From an uncultured Pseudomonadota bacterium (GTDB taxonomy: Bacteria > Pseudomonadota > Gammaproteobacteria > Steroidobacterales > Steroidobacteraceae), in contig CAISEB010000047.1 of NCBI GenBank assembly GCA_903884235.1, positions 1 to 59,283 of the forward strand: a stretch of 59,283 bases of DNA. Direction: 5' to 3'. Below the pieces are notes generated by a model. That model saw nothing but the letters and a program-made list of their open reading frames with translations. It ran no database searches and had not been told where the DNA came from. A program made the position numbers and the translations under genes. This document shows positions 53,444-59,283 of this stretch, piece after piece; position 1 is the stretch's first letter; every line of letters starts with the position of its first letter.

Positions 53444-55173
53444 CGAGCCTCGCAGCGCGCAGCGTCGTTCGTCGGTGAATCCGCCGCCGCGAAGATCGCG
53501 TAGGCTCGGCCGCCCGCCCGCTCGACGGCGCACTCGAGGCGCAGCGTGCCGAACCCGGCGGGCGGCGCGATGTCCGCCGGCGCGGGCGGGGCACCGCCGA
53601 GGCCGAGGAACGCACGCCAGCGCGCGCCATTCCAGCGGCCGGAACCCGGCGCCTGCCAGACAAGGCGCGCACCCGCCTGCAGGACCACCCGGACATCGTC
53701 GCGGCCGCGCGCGTCATCCTCGAGGAGCATGACGCGCGCGTGCGGCAGGTACAGGTCGGCGAGCGCGATCGTCGTCTCGTCCGGATGCAGGATCACGATC
53801 CGGGCGTCGCCCGCGGCGGCGCCGATCCGGGCGGCCGTTGCCTCGAGGCTGAGCCACCCGTTCAGTCGCAGGTAGAGGGGGCCGGCGACGAAGGTGAGCA
53901 CGCAGGCCGCGGCCAGCGCCTGGCGCGCGACGCGCGCCGCCGGCACGGCCGGGCGCAACCCGATCCACAGCGCCGCGATCGTGCCGCCGAGCGCCACCCC
54001 GCCGCCGGCGATCGAGGCGGCGCCGCGACCGGCGGGCGCCCAGCACGCCAGCACCGCGATCGCGCCGAGCAGGATCGCGAGCACGGCGACGGCGGCGGTG
54101 GTGAGGCGTGCGACGAGGCGGTCGTCGCGCGCGGCATCGGACCCCGCGTAGAGACCGATCAGCAGCGCGAAGCCGAGCAGCGGCGGCGTGTAGTACACCC
54201 CGCGCGCGGTGGCGGCCAGCGACAGCAGCACCGTCGCCGGCACGATCGCGCCGACGGCGAGCCGGATCGCGGTCGCACCGGGCGCGAGGATGGAGGGCAG
54301 CAGGCGGCGGCAGGCACCGATCGCGAGGAACGTCCAGGGCAGCAGGTACATCGGCAGCTCGACCAGGTACTTGCCCGGCGAATTCGCGTGGCCGCTCGCG
54401 TACGCATACGCCCGCGGCGCGTCGATGGCGACGGCACGGCCGACGAGGTTGTACCAGAACAGCACCCGCAGCGCCTCCGGCCCGCCGGGCCGCAGCGCGA
54501 CGGCCCACACCCACGCGAGGATCGCCGCCACGAGCAGCGGCAGGCCGGCCCAGAGTGCGGGGCGCATGAGTTCGCGCCAGCGGCCCTCCAGCACGATCAC
54601 CGTCGCCATCGCGAACACGGGCACCATCCAGCCGGCGAAGCCCTTGGCAAAGAAGGCCAGCGCGAGGCCCGCGTACATGGCGCCGTAGCCGATCAGCCGA
54701 TCGCGCCCCGCGCTCGCGACGAGTCCGCGATGCATGCCTGCGAGCGCGAGCGCGACACCGCCGATCAGCGGCGCGTCGGTCGCGAGCCAGATCAGCCCCT
54801 GGTACAGCTGCAGCATCGTCGCGACCACGGCGCCGGCCGCATAGCCCGCCGCCGGCCCGGCGGCGCGGCGCGCCAGCGCCGCGATCGACAGCACGGCGAG
54901 GAGTGCATAGCCGAGGTTCGGCAGGCGGGCGACGCCCGGCGCGGCGCCAAGCGCCGCGACCGCGCCGCCACCGAGCCAGTACAGCAGCGGTGGCTTCTCG
55001 GCGAATGGCTGGCCGGCGAGTTCGGGGAGGGACTTGTCCGCCTGCGCGGCCATGGCGACCACGAGGCTCGCCTCGCGCGGCTCGTCCGGCGTGTAGTAGA
55101 CGCGACCGAACAGGCCGACGCACAGCAGTGGCATGACCAGCCACAGCAGCCGCGCGACCGGCAGATCCTTCAC
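53440..55173 (-). CDS. ArnT/PMT-type membrane glycosyltransferase
   Basis: A 577-residue membrane protein with about 12 hydrophobic segments. The N-terminal periplasmic loop reads [17 protein letters not shown], with the DEPRE acid pair, followed by [13 protein letters not shown]: the two hallmarks of the ArnT/PMT (GT83-like) fold. Family members move a sugar from an undecaprenyl carrier to lipid A or protein. The start is GTG at 55173, overlapping the orn stop as GTGA. Sugar and acceptor are not known. Confidence 0.88.
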   Translation of the reverse strand: MKDLPVARLLWLVMPLLCVGLFGRVYYTPDEPREASLVVAMAAQADKSLPELAGQPFAEKPPLLYWLGGGAVAALGAAPGVARLPNLGYALLAVLSIAALARRAAGPAAGYAAGAVVATMLQLYQGLIWLATDAPLIGGVALALAGMHRGLVASAGRDRLIGYGAMYAGLALAFFAKGFAGWMVPVFAMATVIVLEGRWRELMRPALWAGLPLLVAAILAWVWAVALRPGGPEALRVLFWYNLVGRAVAIDAPRAYAYASGHANSPGKYLVELPMYLLPWTFLAIGACRRLLPSILAPGATAIRLAVGAIVPATVLLSLAATARGVYYTPPLLGFALLIGLYAGSDAARDDRLVARLTTAAVAVLAILLGAIAVLACWAPAGRGAASIAGGGVALGGTIAALWIGLRPAVPAARVARQALAAACVLTFVAGPLYLRLNGWLSLEATAARIGAAAGDARIVILHPDETTIALADLYLPHARVMLLEDDARGRDDVRVVLQAGARLVWQAPGSGRWNGARWRAFLGLGGAPPAPADIAPPAGFGTLRLECAVERAGGRAYAIFAAADSPTNDAARCEAR

Positions 55174-55721
55174 GGCGCCGGGCGGATGAACGTGGCGCGG
55201 TAGTGCTGCAACTCGCGGATCGAGTCGCGCACGTCGTCGAGCGCCTGGTGGCTGCCGCCCTTGACGACGCCGGCGAGCACGGCCGGCGCCCAGCGGCGGG
55301 CCAGTTCCTTGACGGTGCTGACATCGAGGTTGCGGTAGTGGAAATGCCGCTCGAGTCCCGGCATCCAGCGCGCGAGGAAGCGACGGTCCTGGCAGATGCT
55401 GTTGCCGCACATCGGCGAGACGCCTTTGGCGACCCATTGCGACAGGAACTCGATCGTCCGCGCCTCCGCCTGCGCCTCGTCGCTGCGGCTCGCCCTCACC
55501 CGTTCGGTCAGGCCGCTGGCACCGTGCGTGCGCACGTTCCAGTCGTCCATGCGGGCGAGCGCCTGCTCGTCCTGGTGGACCGCGATGACCGGCCCCTCCG
55601 CCAGCATATTGAGGTCGCGATCGGTGACGATCGTCGCGATCTCGATGATGCGATCCGAGTCCGGGTCGAGGCCGGTCATCTCGAGGTCGATCCAGGCCAG
55701 GTTGTCGGGGTGCTGGGGCAT
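55170..55721 (-). CDS. orn: Oligoribonuclease
   Basis: A 183-residue DEDDh 3'-5' exoribonuclease. Family residues are visible in [20 protein letters not shown] (D12, E14), [17 protein letters not shown] and [14 protein letters not shown]. It breaks down 2-5-mers of RNA and pGpG, completing RNA and c-di-GMP turnover. The ATG at 55721 is divergent from the Ste24 gene (59 bases), a pairing common in Gammaproteobacteria. Confidence 0.97.
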   Translation of the reverse strand: MPQHPDNLAWIDLEMTGLDPDSDRIIEIATIVTDRDLNMLAEGPVIAVHQDEQALARMDDWNVRTHGASGLTERVRASRSDEAQAEARTIEFLSQWVAKGVSPMCGNSICQDRRFLARWMPGLERHFHYRNLDVSTVKELARRWAPAVLAGVVKGGSHQALDDVRDSIRELQHYRATFIRPAP

Positions 55722-55780
55722 GGTTTGTTGCCGGGCATTCTAGCAGAGGCTAGAGTGCCGCCAGCTTCGCGAGGACCCGG

Positions 55781-57022
55781 ATGCCGCTGCTCACGATTTT
55801 CTTCCTCGGCGCCCTTGTGCTCATGGTCGCCGTGCGCTGGTGGCTGGCGACCCGCCAGCTCAGCGCCCTCGCCCGCCACCGGGGCGAGGTGCCGGCGGCG
55901 TTCGCCGCCGTCGTCACCCCGTCGGACCATGCCAAGGCCGCCGACTACACGGCGGCACGCCTCGGCGTCGCGCGCCTCGAACTCGTCGTCGACGCGCTGG
56001 TGCTGCTCGGCGTCACGCTCGGCGGCGGGCTGGCCTGGCTGGACGCCGCGCTCGGCCGGTTCGGACTCGGACCGGTGGCCCATGGTTGCGCCACCCTCGT
56101 CGCGCTCGCGCTCGGCATGTCGGCCGTGGGCCTGCCGCTCGACCTGTGGACCACGTTCCGCATCGAGGCCCGCTACGGCTTCAATCGCACGACCGCGGGC
56201 CTGTACGCCGCCGACCTCGCGCGCTCGACGGCGATCGGCTTGCTGCTCGGAGTGCCGCTCATCGCGCTGCTGCTGGTGCTGATGCGGGCGGCGGGCACGC
56301 TATGGTGGCTGTACGCCTGGTCCGCGTGGGTCGCGTTCGGCCTCGGACTCGCATTCCTGTGGCCGCGCTTCATCGCGCCGCTGTTCAACACGTTCCGCGC
56401 GCTGGAGCCCGGCCCTATGCGCGCGGCGGTCGAGCGCATCATGAATCGCTGCGGCTACTCGAGCGATGGCGTGTCGGTCATGGACGGCTCGCGCCGTTCC
56501 AGCCACGGCAACGCGTATTTCACGGGCTTCGGCCGGCACAAGCGCATCGTGCTGTTCGATACGCTGCTCGAGCGCCTGGACGAGGCCGAGGTCGAGGCCG
56601 TGCTCGCCCACGAGCTCGGTCACTACCGCCTGCACCACATCCGCCAGCGCCTCGCGACCTCCTTCGCCGGCGCGCTCGCGGGCTTCGCCGTACTTGGCGC
56701 CGCCGCCTCGAACCCGGCCAGCTATGCCGCGCTCGGCGTCGCCACGCCATCGGCGCACGCCGCGCTCGCGCTGTTCGCGCTCGTGGTCCCGGTGTTCACG
56801 TTCCCACTCACGCCGCTCGGCAGCTGGTGGTCGCGCCGGCACGAGTACCAGGCGGACCGCTTCGCGAGCAGCCACGCGAGCGCCGCGGCGCTGTCGAGCG
56901 CCCTGGTGAAGCTCTACCGCGACAACGCCTCGACGCTGACGCCGGACCGGCTCTATTCCGCGTGGCACGATTCCCACCCGCCGGCGCTCCTGCGCCTCGC
57001 CGCCCTCGCCGAGCACGCATGA
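55781..57022 (+). CDS. M48-family (Ste24/CAAX prenyl protease 1-like) membrane metallopeptidase
   Basis: A 413-residue inner-membrane protease with several helices before and after the zinc site. HELGH (H277-H281) is the metal motif, and RRHEYQADRFA (late in the chain) supplies the third ligand. Asn-Arg-Ser-type segments (SRRSSHGNAYFTGFG) are typical of Ste24 homologues. Bacterial members probably clear membrane proteins. GAGGA precedes the ATG. The rsgA start overlaps its stop as ATGA. Confidence 0.92.
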   Translation: MPLLTIFFLGALVLMVAVRWWLATRQLSALARHRGEVPAAFAAVVTPSDHAKAADYTAARLGVARLELVVDALVLLGVTLGGGLAWLDAALGRFGLGPVAHGCATLVALALGMSAVGLPLDLWTTFRIEARYGFNRTTAGLYAADLARSTAIGLLLGVPLIALLLVLMRAAGTLWWLYAWSAWVAFGLGLAFLWPRFIAPLFNTFRALEPGPMRAAVERIMNRCGYSSDGVSVMDGSRRSSHGNAYFTGFGRHKRIVLFDTLLERLDEAEVEAVLAHELGHYRLHHIRQRLATSFAGALAGFAVLGAAASNPASYAALGVATPSAHAALALFALVVPVFTFPLTPLGSWWSRRHEYQADRFASSHASAAALSSALVKLYRDNASTLTPDRLYSAWHDSHPPALLRLAALAEHA

Positions 57023-57984
57023 GCCGCCCGCGCCCGCCCCGCGACGTCCCGTCGGAACTCTCGACCGGGCGCGTCGTGGCGAGCCACGGGCGCGAATTGA
57101 AGGTCGCCGGCAGCGACGGGCTGCCCGTCGCGTGCCGGCTGCACGGCCGCAAGCTCGAGGCCGTCTGCGGCGACGAGGTGCGCTGGGCCCACCAGCCCGC
57201 CGGCGACGCGATCGCGATCGTCTACGAAGTGCTGCCCCGGCGCCGGACCCTGGAACGGCTCAACGGCCTCGGCCGCGGCGAGCCGGTGGTCGCGAACCTG
57301 ACGCAGCTCGTCGCCGTCGCCGCGGCGACCCCGACGCCGGACTGGTTCGTGGTCGACCGCTACCTCGCCGGCGCCGCGTGGGCGGCGATCGGGGCGGTCG
57401 TCGCCTTCAACAAGTGCGAACTCGGCGTCGCCGACGAGGCCGCGGCGGAACTCGCGGGCTACACCGCGCTCGGCTACCCCGTGGTGCGCTGCTCGACGCG
57501 CGGCGAGCCTGGCATCGGCGCACTGGTCGCGCACCTCGCCGGCGCGACCAGCGTGCTGGTTGGCCAGTCGGGCACGGGCAAGTCGAGCCTCCTGAACGCG
57601 CTGGCACCCGAGGCACGCGCGATCACCCAGGAGATCTCGGTCGCGACCGAGGAAGGCCGCCATACGACCACGCACGCGGCACTGCACCTGCTCTCCGGCG
57701 GCGGCGCGCTGATCGATTCGCCGGGCGTGCGCGACTACGCGCCGCCGCTGCCGCAGATCCGCGACATCGGCTCCGGTTTCGTCGAGATCGCGTCGATCGC
57801 GGCGGGCTGCCGCTTCCAGGACTGCCTGCACGACGCCGAGCCCGGCTGCGCCGTGCGTGGCGCGCTCGCCTCCGGGGAGATCCGCCGCCGCCGCTACGAC
57901 AGCTACCGGCGGCTGCTGGCGCTCGGTCGGGACTTCGACGCACGCTTTCCGGAACGCCGGCGACCGCCAGCCCGGGTGCGCTGA
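57019..57984 (+). CDS. rsgA: Ribosome small-subunit maturation GTPase
   Basis: A 321-residue circularly permuted GTPase. An N-terminal OB fold is followed by the G domain with motifs in permuted order: FNKCELG (G4), then GQSGTGKSS (P-loop, 182-190), HTTTHAAL (switch) and DSPGVRDY (G3). The zinc site is C264, C269, H271 and C277. RsgA assists late 30S assembly. The G4 motif reads NKCE instead of NKxD, an unusual but conservative change. It is coupled to the Ste24 gene by a 4-base overlap. Confidence 0.95.
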   Translation: MSRPRPPRDVPSELSTGRVVASHGRELKVAGSDGLPVACRLHGRKLEAVCGDEVRWAHQPAGDAIAIVYEVLPRRRTLERLNGLGRGEPVVANLTQLVAVAAATPTPDWFVVDRYLAGAAWAAIGAVVAFNKCELGVADEAAAELAGYTALGYPVVRCSTRGEPGIGALVAHLAGATSVLVGQSGTGKSSLLNALAPEARAITQEISVATEEGRHTTTHAALHLLSGGGALIDSPGVRDYAPPLPQIRDIGSGFVEIASIAAGCRFQDCLHDAEPGCAVRGALASGEIRRRRYDSYRRLLALGRDFDARFPERRRPPARVR

Positions 57985-57988
57985 CCGC

Positions 57989-58585
57989 TCAGAGGCTCTG
58001 GCGACCCGCGAGGGCGTGCGCGAGCGTGCCGCCGTCGACGTACTCGAGTTCGCCGCCGACCGGCACGCCATGGGCGATGCGGCTCGCCCGCACGCCGCGG
58101 CGGCCGGCGAGCTCCGCGAGGAAATGCGCCGTGGCGTCGCCCTCGACGGTCGGGTTGGTCGCGAGGATGAGCTCGCGCACGAGGCCTTCGGCGAGCAATT
58201 GGTCGAGCCGGTCGACGCCGAGTTCCGCGGGCCCGACGCCATCGAGCGGCGAGAGGTGCCCCATCAGCACGAAGTAGCGGCCGCGGAAGCCGCCGGACTG
58301 CTCGACGGCGACGACATCGGCGGGCGACTCGACCACGCAGACGAGCGACGGGTCGCGCTGCGGGCTCGCGCAGATCGGGCAGAGCTCCGCGTCCGACAAC
58401 ATCCGGCAGCGGCTGCACTGGCCGATCGTCGCGACCGCGGATGCGAGCGCACGGCTGATCTCGAGCGCGCCCTCGCGGTCACGCTCGAGCAGGTGGAATG
58501 CCATGCGCTGCGCGGTCTTCGGCCCCACGCCGGGCAGGCGGCGCAGCGCCGCGATCAGGTGCGCGAGGGCCGGGGAATAGTTCAC
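57989..58585 (-). CDS. recR: Recombination mediator protein RecR
   Basis: A 198-residue protein with the N-terminal helix-hairpin-helix ([20 protein letters not shown]), zinc finger C57-C60-C69-C72 and Toprim domain ([17 protein letters not shown], later [17 protein letters not shown]). It works with RecF/RecO to load RecA at gaps. The first codon is GTG at 58585, 3 bases after the ybaB stop, in the classic dnaX-ybaB-recR operon. Confidence 0.97.
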   Translation of the reverse strand: MNYSPALAHLIAALRRLPGVGPKTAQRMAFHLLERDREGALEISRALASAVATIGQCSRCRMLSDAELCPICASPQRDPSLVCVVESPADVVAVEQSGGFRGRYFVLMGHLSPLDGVGPAELGVDRLDQLLAEGLVRELILATNPTVEGDATAHFLAELAGRRGVRASRIAHGVPVGGELEYVDGGTLAHALAGRQSL

Positions 58586-58588
58586 GCG

Positions 58589-58912
58589 TCAGAACGGCAG
58601 CTTCATGCCCGGTGGCAGCTGCATGCCACCCATCAGGCCGGAGAGCCGCTGCTGCGAGGTCGCCTCGATCTTGCGCACCGCGTCGTTGATCGCAGCCGTG
58701 ACGAGATCCTCGAGCAGCTCGCGATCGTCACCCGCGACGGAGGGATCGATCGTGACGCGGCTGACCTCGTGCTTGCCGTTCATCTCGACCTTGACCATGC
58801 CGCCGCCGGCCTCGCCGGTGACCTGCATGCGGGCCAGCTCTTCCTGCGCCTTGGCGAGGTTGGCCTGCATCTGCTGGGCCTGCCTCATCAGGTTGCCGAT
58901 TCCACCTTTCAT
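58589..58912 (-). CDS. ybaB: YbaB/EbfC-family nucleoid-associated protein
   Basis: A 107-residue DNA-binding protein. [20 protein letters not shown], then [20 protein letters not shown] and LPPGMKLPF at the C-terminus match the family along its whole length. It forms tweezer-like dimers on DNA. It sits between dnaX and recR as usual. Confidence 0.96.
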   Translation of the reverse strand: MKGGIGNLMRQAQQMQANLAKAQEELARMQVTGEAGGGMVKVEMNGKHEVSRVTIDPSVAGDDRELLEDLVTAAINDAVRKIEATSQQRLSGLMGGMQLPPGMKLPF

Positions 58913-58928
58913 CTGCCGTTCCTCGCGT

Positions 58929-59283
58929 TCAACGATTGGGCTTGACGGTATCCGGGGCGACGGTGGCGCCGAAGCGCTCGCGCAACGCGCGCACGGTCGG
59001 CTCGGACTCGAGCGCGGCGCGGGCGCCGGCGAGTTCCGCCTCCGCTGCGCGCGCCTCGAGGCGCGCCGGCGTCTCGACGCCGGACGCGGCGACGGACTCC
59101 GGTCCCTCGTCGCGTTCGATGTCGACGCGGGTCGGCGTGCCACGCTGCTTGCTCAGCGCCTGCGCGACACGCTCCTCGATCTGCGGCGTGCGCAGCGGCT
59201 CGCTGCGCCGGTCGAGTCGCAGGCGGACCACCCCGCCCTCCTCGCCGAGCCACAGGCAGTTGGCGGCGAGCTGGCGCGCGGCG
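58929..59283 (-). CDS. dnaX: DNA polymerase III subunit gamma/tau, C-terminal end (partial)
   Basis: The last 117 codons of a gene that continues beyond the right edge. The segment [20 protein letters not shown] (partial lead-in) followed by [11 protein letters not shown] and [12 protein letters not shown] matches the tau C-terminal domain that contacts the polymerase core. It is the first gene of the dnaX-ybaB-recR operon. Confidence 0.88.
   Translation of the reverse strand, partial: AARQLAANCLWLGEEGGVVRLRLDRRSEPLRTPQIEERVAQALSKQRGTPTRVDIERDEGPESVAASGVETPARLEARAAEAELAGARAALESEPTVRALRERFGATVAPDTVKPNR

Overview
The window is compact, very GC-rich chromosomal DNA from a Gammaproteobacterium. 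The closest fit I can suggest is the Steroidobacterales/Nevskiales-like part of that class (inference). The support is the dnaX-ybaB-recR operon, orn next to a Ste24-type protease and rsgA, ppsR divergent from ppsA, DUF1249 and DUF4124 proteins, a PlpD-type patatin and several TonB-dependent receptors. Most genes are separated by a few bases or share GTGA/ATGA overlaps. I saw no tRNA, rRNA, CRISPR array or prophage. The only mobile-element remnant is the 3' end of an IS5-family transposase at the left edge.

Layout. 1-5 kb: IS end, an unknown membrane-anchored protein, an unknown secreted protein, an M23 peptidase and an exported alpha/beta hydrolase. 5.2-13.9 kb: two APC permeases, an exported amidohydrolase, a TonB-dependent receptor and a class II HDAC-type deacetylase, together suggesting uptake and hydrolysis of an acylated amine. 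13.9-18.6 kb: a PPOX-fold flavoprotein, a TruC-like pseudouridine synthase without a normal start codon, a YegS-type lipid kinase and a patatin/outer-membrane-barrel protein. 18.6-33.8 kb: the most striking region, an apparently complete purine-nucleoside and ribose scavenging locus. 33.9-38.6 kb: TPR protein, Gfo/Idh/MocA oxidoreductase, small proteins and an M28 peptidase. 38.8-41.5 kb: a PLA2-motif lipoprotein, a PAP2 phosphatase and a DUF3943 gene interrupted by one in-frame amber codon. 41.7-48.7 kb: small lipoproteins, a ferritin-like protein that has lost most ferroxidase ligands, the Prc protease, a coiled-coil protein, DUF1249 and ppsR. 48.8-59.3 kb: ppsA, an FkbM-type methyltransferase, a GFA protein, an S1-family protease, an ArnT-like transferase, orn, Ste24, rsgA, recR, ybaB and the end of dnaX.

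How the nucleoside locus would work (inference from families and context). The TonB-dependent receptor (29062-31428) brings nucleosides across the outer membrane. Two nucleoside hydrolases with signal peptides (18637-19776, 26614-27600) cleave them in the periplasm. Ribose enters by an RbsBAC-like ABC transporter (19824-23241) and is phosphorylated by a ribokinase-family enzyme (31877-32818). The base enters by an NCS2 permease (27629-28939) and is salvaged by a phosphoribosyltransferase (24477-25070). Two LacI-family regulators (23351-24463, 32826-33809) sit next to two promoters, each with a 17-bp spacer and a LacI-type palindrome over the -10 box. A secreted type-B carboxylesterase is translationally coupled to the second hydrolase, which hints that the real substrates may be esterified nucleosides.
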